A DNA stretch of 64,000 nt from Sphingobacterium lactis (GCF_011046555.1 NZ_CP049246.1:1612001-1676000), one strand, 5' to 3'. Positions 51,457 through 60,562 are shown, counted from the first letter of the stretch. Notes: generated from the sequence alone by a model not told the origin. Numbers and translations are program-made.

Positions 51457-52839
51457 ATGAAACCTAGAATTGTAGAAAACGAAAAAGAAAATCCAATCAT
51501 TGTCGGGTTGGATATTGGTACGACGAAGATCTGCGTAACGGTAGGCCGTCGTAGTGGTTCGAACAAGGTTGAGTTATTAGGTGTAGGAAAAGCAGAATCT
51601 GCTGGCGTTAACCGTGGGGTGGTAGCGAACATCCAGAAAACGGTGACCAGTATCCGTGAAGCTGTTGCTGTTGCTGAAGGACAGTCTAACGTTGACATTA
51701 AGGTCGTGAATGTTGGTATTGCCGGACAGCACATCAAGAGTATTCAGCACCGAGGAATTTTGACCAAGAACGATGACGATGAAATTGGCCGCTTGGACAT
51801 CGAGCGTTTGATTTCGGATATGTATAAATTGGTACTTCCTCCAGGGGAAGAGATCATCCATGTCTTGCCGCAGGAATTTACGATCGACAACGAACCGGGC
51901 ATCAAGGAACCTATCGGTATGGCAGGTAGACGTGTGGAAGCGAATTTCCATATCATCTCCGGTCGTGTAACGGACATCAAGAACATCAAGCGATGTGTCG
52001 ACAACTCCGATCTTGAAGTGTCTGATTTGGTATTGGAACCTCTTGCTTCCTCCGAGGCTGTGTTGGATGAAGAAGAGAAAACAGCAGGTGTCGTATTGGT
52101 CGATATCGGTGGTGGTACGACCGACGTGGCGATCTTCCACGAAGGTATTATCCGCCATACGGCTGTAATTCCATTGGGCGGAAATATCGTAACCGAGGAT
52201 ATCCGTCAGGGATGTGCCGTGTTGCGCAATCAAGCTGAGCAATTGAAAGTACGCTACGGTTCTGCCCTAGCGGATGAAAATAAAGATAATGAAGTGATCT
52301 GTGTACCTGGAATCCGTGGCCGTGAAGCCAAAGAGATTTCGGTTAAAAACCTAGCTTTTATCATTCAGGCAAGAATGGAAGAGATCATTGAGCACGTATA
52401 CTACGAGATTAAGGCTTCCGGATATGAGGATAAATTAATCGCTGGTATCGTGATCACTGGTGGAGGTGCACAATTGAAGCACTTGGTGCAGTTGGTGGAA
52501 TACATCACAGGTATCGACTGTCGTATCGGTTACCCGAACGAATACCTTGCAAAGACAGATATGCTGAACAAGCAGGCGTTTGATGAGTTGAAGAGCCCAT
52601 TGTACGCTACGGGTATCGGACTCTTGATCAAGGGTATTCAGGCGATCGAAGAAGAGGAGATGCGCAATGAAGAGAAAACCACGAAAAAAGAAGCGCCAGT
52701 AAAAGAAAAACAGAAAGAAAACGTTAAGGATATTGCAGACGGTCAGTCTAAGAAAGAGGGTTGGTTTGCCCGGATCTTAGGTGACTGGATCAAGGACGGC
52801 GCGGACATCGATGACGATACGTTCATCGGAAAGAAATAA
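51457..52839 (+). CDS. ftsA: FtsA, actin-like anchor of the Z ring
   Basis: 460 residues. Actin-like ATPase; motifs IIVGLDIGTTKICV (phosphate 1), the 1C/SHS2 domain (about 90-170), VLVDIGGGTTDVAIF (phosphate 2) and ITGGGAQLKHLV (adenosine). A basic/glutamate-rich linker (about 400-440) leads to an amphipathic membrane-targeting helix near the end (WFARILGDWIKDG). FtsA tethers FtsZ to the membrane. Ordinary length plus a linker longer than in E. coli. Confidence 0.96.
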   Translation: MKPRIVENEKENPIIVGLDIGTTKICVTVGRRSGSNKVELLGVGKAESAGVNRGVVANIQKTVTSIREAVAVAEGQSNVDIKVVNVGIAGQHIKSIQHRGILTKNDDDEIGRLDIERLISDMYKLVLPPGEEIIHVLPQEFTIDNEPGIKEPIGMAGRRVEANFHIISGRVTDIKNIKRCVDNSDLEVSDLVLEPLASSEAVLDEEEKTAGVVLVDIGGGTTDVAIFHEGIIRHTAVIPLGGNIVTEDIRQGCAVLRNQAEQLKVRYGSALADENKDNEVICVPGIRGREAKEISVKNLAFIIQARMEEIIEHVYYEIKASGYEDKLIAGIVITGGGAQLKHLVQLVEYITGIDCRIGYPNEYLAKTDMLNKQAFDELKSPLYATGIGLLIKGIQAIEEEEMRNEEKTTKKEAPVKEKQKENVKDIADGQSKKEGWFARILGDWIKDGADIDDDTFIGKK

Positions 52840-52858
52840 TTATCAACATCGCTGTGTT

Positions 52859-52886
52859 TTTTCCACATTTTAACAAATGTGGAAAA
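52859..52886. promoter_or_regulatory. 12-bp inverted repeat between ftsA and ftsZ
   Basis: Arms 52859-52870 and 52875-52886 (ttttccacattt/aaatgtggaaaa), loop TAAC. No T run follows on the plus strand, so it is a weak terminator at best; it may attenuate read-through or mark a protein site in front of ftsZ. Confidence 0.4.
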
Positions 52887-52980
52887 CTCTTGTTAAGATT
52901 TTGGTAATATTACATTAGAATTGTTGAATCAAGTTGCGTTAGCGTAATGGATTGAGGAAGAATTAAATAGGATAAAATAT

Positions 52981-54684
52981 ATGTCGATACAATTTGAAAT
53001 GTTAAAGGAGAACTCATCAATTATCAAGGTAATTGGTGTAGGTGGGGGCGGTGGTAACGCAGTCAACCACATGTATAAGCAAGGAATTAGTGGTGTGGAT
53101 TTCATCGTGTGCAATACAGATGCGCAGGCGTTGGAGCTGAGTCCGATCCCGAACAAGGTTCAGTTGGGTGCGAGCCTGACCGAAGGTATGGGTGCCGGAG
53201 CAGATCCTGACGTAGGTGAGAATTCCGCAATTGAGAGCATCGAGGATATCAAACGCATGTTGGGTACCAATACGAAGATGCTTTTCATCACTGCAGGTAT
53301 GGGTGGTGGTACCGGTACGGGCGCAAGTCCTGTTCTGGCCAAAGCTGCCAAGGAGTTGGGGATTTTGACAGTTGCTATTGTTACTACTCCATTTACATTC
53401 GAAGGAAAGCGACGCCGTATGCAAGCCGAAGACGGTTTGGAAGAACTACGGAAATATGTGGATTCGTATTTAGTGATTTCCAACGATCGCCTACGGGAGA
53501 TCTTCGGAAACCTAACGATGACTGCTGCATTTGCCAAAGCGGATGATATATTGACCACTGCGGCTAAAGGTATAGCAGAGATCATCACCATTCCGGGTTA
53601 TGTGAACGTCGATTTCAAAGACGTGCGCACCGTGATGAACGATTCTGGTGTTGCCATCATGGGTAATGCCGTGGCAACGGGCGAACAACGTGCATTAGAT
53701 GCTGTAACAGGTGCGTTGGCTTCCCCATTATTAAAAGACAATGAAATTGAAGGTGCTCGTTACATCCTATTGAACATTACTTCCGGTACACGTGAAGTAA
53801 CCATGGATGAGGTAGCGATCATTACAGATTATATCCAGGAAAAAGCTGGTCTATCGGCAGACTTGATCTGGGGTAACTGTATCGATCAGAACTACGAAGA
53901 GGAACTTTCCGTAACGATAATCGCAACAGGTTTCCAAACTGCTGAAGAGCGCGTAAAGGAAAAAGAAAAAGAGAAGATCGCTATTCCCTTAACACCGGAA
54001 GTGCAGACTTCCGCATTTGTTAAGCCGGTTGCTACAAACCAGTTTGTGGAGCGTACGCAGTCTGAACCATCAGCCTTCGTAAAACCTTCAGAAACACCAG
54101 CTGCACCGAGTAACCCGCAGCCACCGCAGGATTTGTTCTCCAACAAAACATCGGTTGCTTCACAGGTGAATGCTGCTGCTGAAAAAAACGAACCTCAGGT
54201 TATCCGCCATACCTTGGAATTCGACGATAATTCCGATGTTGAAGAGGTAGAAGAGGATCCAAATCCACATGGATTTGAATTGAAGACTTCGGCTTCCATG
54301 TTCGAGTTCAAGTTACCAACTGTGTTTGATACCTACCAAGCGCCTGAAGAGGAAGAGGTAGAACCGGTAGCTGAGGTGAACGAAGTGGCACCGAAGGCAG
54401 AGATCGAATTGGAAGAAGCGAAAAAGGAAGAGACCAATTTTGAAGATCAATTGTTGAAAACAAAGGAACGCATCCTTCGCTTGAAAGAATTGAGCATGAA
54501 ATTGAAGTCCTCCAACGGCCTTCAGGAATTGGAAAATGAGCCTGCTTACAAGAGAAAGCAAAAGCCTTTGGACGATGTTCCACATTCTTCCCAGTCGCAG
54601 GTTTCGCGTTTCACGCTATCCTTCGATGATGGAGAAACGGAGATCAGACCGAACAATTCCTTCCTGCACGATAACGTAGATTAA
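52981..54684 (+). CDS. ftsZ: FtsZ, tubulin-like division GTPase
   Basis: 567 residues. The GTPase core (about 1-325) has GVGGGGGNAVNHM, the tubulin signature GMGGGTGTGASP (about 102-113), NDRLREIF and the T7-loop NVDFKDVRTVMNDSG. A long, acidic and proline-rich linker (about 325-540) follows, much longer than in E. coli. The end GETEIRPNNSFLHDNVD is the conserved C-terminal peptide type of Bacteroidota and should bind FtsA. The gap to ftsA is 141 bases with an inverted repeat, so ftsZ may have extra expression of its own. Confidence 0.97.
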   Translation: MSIQFEMLKENSSIIKVIGVGGGGGNAVNHMYKQGISGVDFIVCNTDAQALELSPIPNKVQLGASLTEGMGAGADPDVGENSAIESIEDIKRMLGTNTKMLFITAGMGGGTGTGASPVLAKAAKELGILTVAIVTTPFTFEGKRRRMQAEDGLEELRKYVDSYLVISNDRLREIFGNLTMTAAFAKADDILTTAAKGIAEIITIPGYVNVDFKDVRTVMNDSGVAIMGNAVATGEQRALDAVTGALASPLLKDNEIEGARYILLNITSGTREVTMDEVAIITDYIQEKAGLSADLIWGNCIDQNYEEELSVTIIATGFQTAEERVKEKEKEKIAIPLTPEVQTSAFVKPVATNQFVERTQSEPSAFVKPSETPAAPSNPQPPQDLFSNKTSVASQVNAAAEKNEPQVIRHTLEFDDNSDVEEVEEDPNPHGFELKTSASMFEFKLPTVFDTYQAPEEEEVEPVAEVNEVAPKAEIELEEAKKEETNFEDQLLKTKERILRLKELSMKLKSSNGLQELENEPAYKRKQKPLDDVPHSSQSQVSRFTLSFDDGETEIRPNNSFLHDNVD

Positions 54685-54705
54685 TCTTATCCTATTTAAT
54701 AAATT

Positions 54706-54738
54706 AAGGGTGGCCTGTGAAGGTCACCTTTTTTGTTT
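54706..54738 (+). terminator. Terminator of ftsZ and the dcw cluster
   Basis: An imperfect stem (aagggtggcct with aggtcacctt) and a long T run. Confidence 0.8.
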
Positions 54739-54814
54739 TTTATTTTAATTTTTGAAAAAAGATGCTAATTTTAAAGGTGTTACTAAAAAATTAAAACTTA
54801 TAAATCTACAAATT

Positions 54815-55000
54815 ATGGCAAGTATTGATAAATTCAAAGAATTGAAATCCCTAGTTGATGGGTTGGAAAATGATGCGGATAAGTTCTTCGCAAAGGGGAA
54901 CAGTGCCGCGGGTACACGTGTGCGTAAAGGCCTGCAGGACATCAAGACCTTAGCACAGGATCTACGCCTGGGCATCCAGGAGCTGAAGAACAAGAAATAG
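54815..55000 (+). CDS. Histone H1-like protein (Hc1 family)
   Basis: 61 residues from ATG 54815. The sequence IDKFKELKSLVDGLENDADKFFAKGNSAAGTRVRKGLQDIKTLAQDLR is the Hc1-like pattern of Bacteroidota: a helical N-terminal half with the core KGNxAAGTRxRKxLQxIK and a lysine-rich end (ELKNKK). Such proteins are thought to bind DNA or RNA and compact the nucleoid; the Chlamydia Hc1 is the named relative. An upstream extension (54752) has no family likeness. A terminator follows at once, so the gene is monocistronic. Confidence 0.85.
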   Translation: MASIDKFKELKSLVDGLENDADKFFAKGNSAAGTRVRKGLQDIKTLAQDLRLGIQELKNKK

Positions 55001-55026
55001 TATTTCAGCACTCCTGTAACAGTTTT

Positions 55027-55049
55027 AAGCCCTTTTAGGGCTTTTTTTT
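55027..55049 (+). terminator. Terminator of the Hc1-like gene
   Basis: A 7-bp stem (55027-55033 with 55037-55043), loop TTT, T run to 55049. Confidence 0.85.
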
Positions 55050-55082
55050 ATGAATTGTTGGCTAGGAATGATAAATTCGAGA

Positions 55083-56222
55083 ATGAATCAAATCCAGAAC
55101 CCGATATGGCTGATGAGCTCGGCCTACGACCAGCTTAATCAGGATGAATTGTTGGCGACAGCATCATCGGTAGGAGCACAGGGCATCGACCTGTGCGTCT
55201 TCCGGGAGGACGGTGCGCGCGCCGACCATACGGCCACCCATCTTGCCTATGGAAACTTTAGCCCCGAGGACGCCCTTGTTACAATAGCTAAATTTAACAG
55301 CAAAGGCCTTAGGCTCTCGCTTGGCGCCTTCGAGAACATGATCGGGGGTGATGTGTCCGAACGGATTAAAAATCAAAACCACCTGCTTAAATTGATCCGT
55401 ATCGCTCACCTGTTGGGCGGGGATGAGAACGATGTGAAGGTTGGGACCTTCGTGGGCTATAACCATGAGTTGGGCCAGGAGATCGATGGGTTCCAGAAAA
55501 ACCTGGATGAATACAAACGGGTGTTCGAACCGATCGTCCGCTATGCGGAAGATCTAGGGGTGACCATTGTCTATGAAAACTGTCCGATGGAAGGCTGGCG
55601 TTCCTCCCGGTTCACCACCACCTTCAACAACCTACCGGGTGTCTTGGCTGCACGGAAATTGATGTATGCCCTGATCCCGAGCAAGGCACACGGTGAAATC
55701 TACGATCCATCGCACGATATCTGGCAGCATACCGATCCGGTCGAGGTCATTCGGCAGATGGATATCTCCAGGCTCAAAAGAGTCCATGTGAAAACGACGC
55801 GCATGCACCGTAATCAATCGATCGTGGAATGGGGCGGTATGTACCCGATGCAGCATGTCGATGCTTCGCTGGCCGAAAGGGCAGGCGTGGCCATTCCGCA
55901 GAACGATTGGGATAGGCATCATTATACAGCCATGTTGCCAGGCTTTGGCGGAACGGACGATATGGATTGGAATGCCTTTGTGGAAGTGTTGCATCAACGC
56001 GGATTCCAAGGGCCATTCGAGATCGAGAATGAAGCGAAGAACTCCAAGGATACCCATAACCTTGCGGCCATCAATCAGGGCGCAAAGGCCTGCATCAGCT
56101 TCCTCTCGCCAATGCTCTGGTCGCTTACCGATCAAGGTTATGCCTACACTGCGCAACAACCCCTGCAGGAAGTCCACAGAAAGGACATTCCGGTGGAGAC
56201 CATGGACAGGTTAAAAGCATAA
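55083..56222 (+). CDS. Sugar phosphate isomerase/epimerase-like TIM barrel protein
   Basis: 379 residues from ATG 55083; in-frame ATGs at 55050 and 55068 are alternatives. The protein belongs to the xylose isomerase-like TIM barrel/AP endonuclease 2 superfamily. It starts with IWLMSSAYDQLNQDELLATASSVGAQGIDLCVF. Candidate metal ligands are the glutamate in VTIVYENCPMEGW, the aspartate/histidine of EIYDPSHDIWQ, the histidine of RVHVKTTRM and the glutamate of PFEIENEAKNS. This is the usual E-D/H-H-E set. Reaction and substrate cannot be told. No transporter or sugar kinase lies nearby. It ends before a shared terminator with the response regulator. Confidence 0.85.
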   Translation: MNQIQNPIWLMSSAYDQLNQDELLATASSVGAQGIDLCVFREDGARADHTATHLAYGNFSPEDALVTIAKFNSKGLRLSLGAFENMIGGDVSERIKNQNHLLKLIRIAHLLGGDENDVKVGTFVGYNHELGQEIDGFQKNLDEYKRVFEPIVRYAEDLGVTIVYENCPMEGWRSSRFTTTFNNLPGVLAARKLMYALIPSKAHGEIYDPSHDIWQHTDPVEVIRQMDISRLKRVHVKTTRMHRNQSIVEWGGMYPMQHVDASLAERAGVAIPQNDWDRHHYTAMLPGFGGTDDMDWNAFVEVLHQRGFQGPFEIENEAKNSKDTHNLAAINQGAKACISFLSPMLWSLTDQGYAYTAQQPLQEVHRKDIPVETMDRLKA

Positions 56223-56225
56223 AAA

Positions 56226-56251
56226 AAGGAATAACCGTACGGTTATTCCTT
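56226..56251. terminator. Bidirectional terminator
   Basis: A perfect 26-bp palindrome (aaggaataaccg and its complement, centre ta). An A run on the left serves the minus transcript. It overlaps the stop codon of the response regulator gene. Confidence 0.8.
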
Positions 56252-56887
56252 ATCTGCGTTCATTTTGAACAAGGCTATTAGATCTGGGATGTTGTGAACG
56301 CCCAGTTTTTCGAAAATTCTACTTTTATAGGTGGAAACGGTCGAGGAGCTCAGGTTGAGGCGGTTGGACACCTCAATAATGCCCAGTCCTTCGATGAGGT
56401 GCCTGGCCACGTCCATTTCCCGATTGGATAATTTATAGAGTGGGTTCAGGCTATCGACCTTGGATTTGCTGGTTGTCAGTTTTTGGACATAGAGGTCCTT
56501 GATAGCTTCGGACATGTACCTGCCGCGTTCGAAGATGCTGTTGATGGCGTTGGTGAACTCGGTCATGCTGGTTGTCTTGTTAACATACCCAGCTGCGCCG
56601 GCTTCAATATAGCGCAAAGCATATAAGGTCTCGTCGTAGGAAGAGAATACCAGGATCTTCAGGTCGGCCTGGATTTCCAGGAGCTCTTTGATGACCTTGA
56701 TGTTGTTTCCCCCGGGCATATTGATGTCCAATAATAAAAGGTCGAAGGTGGAGCTTTTCAGCTGAGAGAAGACTTCATCGTAGGTCTGTGCATGGACGAT
56801 TTCTACAGCTTTAATCGTTTCCTTGATGGCTGTAGAAACACCCAACCTGACAATGATGTGGTCGTCGGCTATTAAAATTTTCTTCAT
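56243..56887 (-). CDS. Response regulator, NarL/LuxR family
   Basis: 214 residues from ATG 56887 (MKKILIADDH); the earlier in-frame start adds 17 residues without family likeness. The receiver domain (1-120) has the acidic pair DD (8-9), the phosphorylated aspartate in LLLLDINMPGG (Asp54), the switch serine/threonine in FSSYDE and lysine in VNKTTS. The LuxR-type helix-turn-helix (about 147-210) has LSNREMDVARHLIEGLGIIEVSNRLNLSSSTVSTYKSRIFEKLGV. A partner histidine kinase is not adjacent, so it is an orphan here. It probably binds DNA as a dimer when phosphorylated. Confidence 0.95.
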   Translation of the reverse strand: MKKILIADDHIIVRLGVSTAIKETIKAVEIVHAQTYDEVFSQLKSSTFDLLLLDINMPGGNNIKVIKELLEIQADLKILVFSSYDETLYALRYIEAGAAGYVNKTTSMTEFTNAINSIFERGRYMSEAIKDLYVQKLTTSKSKVDSLNPLYKLSNREMDVARHLIEGLGIIEVSNRLNLSSSTVSTYKSRIFEKLGVHNIPDLIALFKMNADKE

Positions 56888-57169
56888 AGAATCTAAATAC
56901 AAAAAAGCTAAGTGCAACGCTTTTACTAGTTCAACCACATATTCAAGGATGGTTGATAAATTGTTTTTAGTAGTTAATTTGTTTCCTCAAATATAATAAT
57001 TATATATCTTTTAGTTCAGTAATTTAAAATTTTTTACTTATAAAAGTTGAGTAAACGGATAAAAATAGTCAAAAATTTTTAAATATAATTTCAGTTTCTG
57101 AAACTAAACCCTTTTTTTTGCAGGCTATAACTATTAAATAATAATTTCACATTTAAACTAGAACACATT

Positions 57170-57577
57170 ATGGGATTTTTAAAGGAGTTTAAAGAGTTCG
57201 CGATGCGCGGCAGTGTGATTGATCTTGCTGTCGGTGTGGTGATCGGTGGAGCATTTGGTAAAATCGTGACCTCATTGGTTGACGATATCATCATGCCACC
57301 GATTGGGTTCATCACAGGAGGCGTCGATTTCTCGAAAATGAAATATGTAATCAAGGAAGCGAATGAAGCTGCCGGTGTTACAGAAGTAGCGATTACCTAT
57401 GGTAACTTCATCAACGTATTGATCCAGTTCCTGATCATTGCCTTCTGTATCTTTATCGTGATCAAAGGGATCAATTCTTTGAAGCGCGAGGAGCCAGCAG
57501 AACCGGAAGCAGCGCCTGCGCCGACCAAGGAAGAAGCATTGCTTACTGAGATTCGCGATATCCTAAAGAATAAATAA
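57170..57577 (+). CDS. mscL: Large-conductance mechanosensitive channel
   Basis: 135 residues. MscL opens under membrane tension and lets solutes out in osmotic downshock. The N-terminal amphipathic helix [32 protein letters not shown] is the family signature, with the first membrane helix containing [12 protein letters not shown] periplasmic loop and the second helix ([23 protein letters not shown]) follow, then a helical C-terminal bundle ([17 protein letters not shown]). Standard length. The region before it is 280 bases, A/T-rich and divergent to the response regulator. Confidence 0.97.
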   Translation: MGFLKEFKEFAMRGSVIDLAVGVVIGGAFGKIVTSLVDDIIMPPIGFITGGVDFSKMKYVIKEANEAAGVTEVAITYGNFINVLIQFLIIAFCIFIVIKGINSLKREEPAEPEAAPAPTKEEALLTEIRDILKNK

Positions 57578-57596
57578 GCAAGCAAAAAGCTGAAAG

Positions 57597-57641
57597 AAGC
57601 AAATTATGGCGGTTTTACACCAAAATAATTTGCTTTTTTTT
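57597..57641 (+). terminator. Terminator of mscL
   Basis: An 11-bp stem (57597-57607 with 57625-57635), 17-base loop, T run. Confidence 0.8.
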
Positions 57642-57660
57642 ATTTATTAGTTTTTCACTG

Positions 57661-57691
57661 TTGCGTATTTGTGAAATAAACTTTATTTTTG
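57661..57691 (+). promoter_or_regulatory. Promoter of the rpmH-rnpA-yidD-tsaB block
   Basis: TTG at 57661-57663, 20-base spacer, TATTTTTG at 57684-57691. Exact Bacteroidota pattern, 58 bases before rpmH. Confidence 0.65.
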
Positions 57692-57748
57692 CATTCCTCT
57701 TTTGAGGGATAAATTGATTAAAAATATTAAAACAAGCATAAAAGCGTC

Positions 57749-57907
57749 ATGAAGAGAACATTTCAACCTTCGCAAAGAAAAAGAAGAAATAAACACGGAT
57801 TCAGAGAGCGTATGAGCTCTGCAAATGGTAGAAGAGTACTTGCTTCTCGTAGAGCAAAAGGAAGAAAACGTCTTTCTGTATCTGACGAGTACCGCCACAA
57901 AGGTTAA
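57749..57907 (+). CDS. rpmH: 50S ribosomal protein L34
   Basis: 52 residues, too short for a length-filtered gene list. It starts [21 protein letters not shown] and ends [11 protein letters not shown], with the basic core [16 protein letters not shown], the unmistakable L34 sequence. It is a structural part of the large subunit near the exit tunnel. As in most bacteria it is followed by rnpA. Confidence 0.98.
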   Translation: MKRTFQPSQRKRRNKHGFRERMSSANGRRVLASRRAKGRKRLSVSDEYRHKG

Positions 57908-57967
57908 TCCAACTCTTGCCGGTGATTCATAGGTCGCGCTTTCATGGCCGGCTCTTACATCATCGAA

Positions 57968-58378
57968 ATGGAAAAATATACATTTAAAAAAGAAGAACGA
58001 TTATGCAGCAAAAGGTCCATCGATGACCTTTTCCATAATGGTTCTTCTTTTGTCGTATATCCTTTCCGGGTTGTGTACCTTGCCTATGAACCGCAGGAAC
58101 GGCCATTCCCGGCGCAAGCCATCTTGTCCGTCCCCAAGAAAAGATTCAAACGAGCCGTGGATCGCAACCACCTGAAACGCCAGATGCGCGAGTGCTACCG
58201 CCAGCAGAAACATACCCTGTATGCTTTTCTGCAGGATAATGCGCTGCATATGTCGCTTGCCATTCAGTACGTTAGCAATGAGAAATTGCCCTTTGAAACC
58301 CTCAAGGCCAAAACAGCACAGCTATTAGCACGTCTAGAACATGAAATTGATCAATCTCATCTGGGAAAAGGGAATTAA
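57968..58378 (+). CDS. rnpA: Ribonuclease P protein component
   Basis: 136 residues from ATG 57968 ([19 protein letters not shown]); an in-frame ATG eight codons earlier is less likely. The protein assists RNase P RNA in cutting the 5' leader of tRNA precursors. The RNA-binding motif [16 protein letters not shown] (family RNR box, R-N-R/K-xKR) is present, and the N-terminal [18 protein letters not shown] fits the family. Its end overlaps yidD by 38 bases. Confidence 0.94.
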   Translation: MEKYTFKKEERLCSKRSIDDLFHNGSSFVVYPFRVVYLAYEPQERPFPAQAILSVPKKRFKRAVDRNHLKRQMRECYRQQKHTLYAFLQDNALHMSLAIQYVSNEKLPFETLKAKTAQLLARLEHEIDQSHLGKGN

Positions 58379-58595
58379 GCTGCCATTGAAGTGGCTTTTC
58401 TTGCTTATCATCAGGTTCTATCAACTGTTTATCTCCCCATTCCTGGGAGCCAGCTGCCGCTACTCACCGACCTGTTCCCAATACGGAAAGGAAGCTATCC
58501 TGAAACATGGTCCCTTCAAGGGCGGATGGCTCACCTTCAAGCGGATTCTCCGTTGTAATCCATGGGGTGGTCACGGCCACGATCCAGTACCCTAA
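58341..58595 (+). CDS. yidD: Membrane protein insertion efficiency factor YidD
   Basis: 84 residues. It has the full signature [32 protein letters not shown] split by conserved cysteines ([10 protein letters not shown]), plus [24 protein letters not shown]. It is a small membrane-associated protein that helps YidC-dependent insertion. It starts inside the end of rnpA (38-base overlap). yidC does not follow; tsaB does. Confidence 0.96.
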   Translation: MKLINLIWEKGIKLPLKWLFLLIIRFYQLFISPFLGASCRYSPTCSQYGKEAILKHGPFKGGWLTFKRILRCNPWGGHGHDPVP

Positions 58596-58599
58596 GCAA

Positions 58600-59316
58600 A
58601 TGAAGTCGAACACCTACATCCTATCCATCGAAACAGCAACAAATCTGTGCACGGTTTCCTTAGCCAACCATGGTGAAACCCTCTTTTCCATCGTCGGGGA
58701 GGAGCCGAACCTGCATGCGACCAAATTGACGGTCTTCGTTCAGGAAGTTGTCGAAAGGGCAGGGCTTACCTTCGCCGATCTGTCGGCCATTGCTGTCAGC
58801 AAAGGTCCAGGTTCTTACACAGGACTGCGAATCGGCGTCTCTACGGCAAAAGGACTGTGTTATGCGCTCGATATACCTTTGATAGCAAATAATTCCCTGG
58901 AGGCACTTGTAGCGGGCTATATGGAGAAGTCAGATCGGGACCTGGATGGGGAAGTGTTGTTATGTCCCATGATCGATGCCCGTCGGCGTGAAGTGTATAC
59001 CGCACTGTTCGATGCCCACGGTAGGGAACTTTCCGAAACCCACGCGCTTATCGTTGATGAAACGACCTTTGATTCTTACCTTGAACAGGGCAAGCAATTG
59101 ATCCTATTCGGGTCGGGAGCCGATAAGTTCGCTGAAACATTTGCCCATATACCGGCCATTACAGTAGTACCGGCCTTCGAATCACTCGCTTCGCACCAGG
59201 ATCGGATGGCATACGCCAAGTTTCAGGCTGCCGCATTTGAGGATGTCGCCTATTTCGAACCCTTCTACCTGAAGGATTTTGTGGCCACTACACCCAAGAA
59301 ATCTCCCCTGCTATAG
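58600..59316 (+). CDS. tsaB: tRNA threonylcarbamoyladenosine biosynthesis protein TsaB
   Basis: 238 residues from ATG 58600, four bases after the yidD stop. A frame extension upstream (58507) lies within yidD in another frame and is rejected. Motifs: YILSIETATNLCTVSLA, the GPGSYTGLRIGVSTAKGLCYA signature and PMIDARRREVYTALFD. TsaB is the inactive ASKHA partner of TsaD (30212 here) in t6A synthesis. Its stop shares the palindrome CTATAG with the stop of corA on the other strand. Confidence 0.95.
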   Translation: MKSNTYILSIETATNLCTVSLANHGETLFSIVGEEPNLHATKLTVFVQEVVERAGLTFADLSAIAVSKGPGSYTGLRIGVSTAKGLCYALDIPLIANNSLEALVAGYMEKSDRDLDGEVLLCPMIDARRREVYTALFDAHGRELSETHALIVDETTFDSYLEQGKQLILFGSGADKFAETFAHIPAITVVPAFESLASHQDRMAYAKFQAAAFEDVAYFEPFYLKDFVATTPKKSPLL

Positions 59317-60216
59317 CCACCGCTTCCGCTTGAACCAGATGTAAATACCTATGGAGACCACTGCCATGGCGATCCATACGAACAGGTAGCCGTGCTTCCA
59401 TCCCAATTCCGGCATGAACTCAAAATTCATCCCATAAACCCCCACGATAAACGTTAATGGCATAAAGAACACCGAGATAATCGTCAGGGTACGCATGATC
59501 TCGTTGGTATGGTTCGATTCGATATTGAAGTAGACCGACAGCAACTGCGCGGTATTTTCTGCAATATTGCGGTAGAGCGTGCTGGTCCGTGCATAGATAT
59601 CGCGCAGATCCTGTGTATAGATGTTCCTGTATTCCGGCATGTGGAAGTAATCCACGATATCCTTGTACAGGGTCAGTACGATGCGGATCAGGTCAATCTG
59701 CCGCTTCAGGTAATACAGCCTCCGCAGGAAAGGCTTGCGCCGGTTATGGAGAAAGACAATCTCCTCGTAATCATCCAGCTTCTCCGAAAGTACATCGATG
59801 ATCAACTTCTCGAACGTCTTCAGGGACGCAGACACCAGGCTGTTGACCAAGCTCTTGCTCGATTTCAGCTTCTTGTTGGTCGTGTCCATGTCGATCAGTT
59901 CGTTCAGGAAATTGATGTCGCCACGGTGAACCGTCAGGATAAAATCTTCGTCGTAAAAGATGGAAATCCGCAGGGTAAGGTCCATCAGGGTATCTGAGGT
60001 CTCCGGGAAGTTATCGGCAATGGAGCGGATGATCAGGAAATGGTAGTGCTCGAACTCCTCGATCTTTGGGAGATGCCCGATTTCCAGGCAATCTTTGATG
60101 GAAGCATCATTGAGTTGGTATTTTTCCTTGAGCCCATCGAAATCGGCCAGAATGGGGTCCGTGATGTCATACCAATCGTATCCGTGCAATTCTTTCTGGA
60201 GTATCTGCTTAACCAT
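59311..60216 (-). CDS. corA: CorA-type magnesium/cobalt transporter
   Basis: 301 residues. A large acidic cytoplasmic domain (1-240) is followed by two C-terminal membrane helices. The selectivity motif YGMN between them is intact (GVYGMNFEF), preceded by MRTLTIISVFFMPLTFIVG. The end is basic (WFKRKRWL). The family forms pentamers that carry Mg2+ or Co2+ and sense intracellular Mg2+. It converges on tsaB with a six-base overlap of stops; no terminator is visible there. Confidence 0.95.
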   Translation of the reverse strand: MVKQILQKELHGYDWYDITDPILADFDGLKEKYQLNDASIKDCLEIGHLPKIEEFEHYHFLIIRSIADNFPETSDTLMDLTLRISIFYDEDFILTVHRGDINFLNELIDMDTTNKKLKSSKSLVNSLVSASLKTFEKLIIDVLSEKLDDYEEIVFLHNRRKPFLRRLYYLKRQIDLIRIVLTLYKDIVDYFHMPEYRNIYTQDLRDIYARTSTLYRNIAENTAQLLSVYFNIESNHTNEIMRTLTIISVFFMPLTFIVGVYGMNFEFMPELGWKHGYLFVWIAMAVVSIGIYIWFKRKRWL

Positions 60217-60530
60217 AGTTTACGGGTGAAATAAAGTTTAAATATAGCGGATTGGAATGAAATTTTGATCCGCCGCAAAGATTATGTCAGTAGTTGGGCA
60301 GGGCGGTGATATGGGTAGACCTTGTCCGACATGCGTCCGTGGTGCGTCCGAATTCCGAGCGTGGTGAGAGCGTGCCTATAGACACGCTCTCACCACGCTC
60401 TGACCACGCTCTGACCACGCTCTCATGTCGGACAAGGTCCGCCTGGAAGGTTGGGGATTCTGAGTGGATCCTTTGGGGTGTCATTTTGAAAATCAGGGTT
60501 GGTATCGGATTTAAGGCAGTTTTTGAGCAT
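60217..60530. other. Intergenic region between corA and the ompH-like gene
   Basis: Holds the second 120-bp repeat element (60318-60439); otherwise no feature recognised. Confidence 0.7.
60318..60439. repeat. 120-bp repeat with terminal inverted repeats, copy 2
   Basis: 122 bp. Terminal inverted repeats of 16 bp (60318-60333 gaccttgtccgacatg and 60424-60439). Inside is an 18-bp perfect inverted repeat (60357-60374 with 60383-60400), loop of eight bases, and four 11-bp tandem units of type cacgctctcac (60383-60426). The same parts occur in order at 20172-20290. Confidence 0.9.
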
Positions 60531-60562
60531 AAAAAAAGGGTTTCCCTGCGGAACCCCTTTTC
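60531..60562 (-). terminator. Terminator of the ompH-like gene
   Basis: An imperfect stem (aaaggg-tttcc with ggaa-cccctttt), loop CTGC, A run on plus giving T run in the minus transcript. Confidence 0.75.

Noticed and set aside
52859..52886. Terminator between ftsA and ftsZ
   Set aside because: The stem is good, but no T run follows on the plus strand; listed only as an inverted repeat of unknown role.
55083..56222. Mannonate dehydratase (UxuA)
   Set aside because: Some words near the metal site are reminiscent, but the overall pattern is that of the general xylose-isomerase-like TIM barrel group; no specific UxuA signature was recognised.
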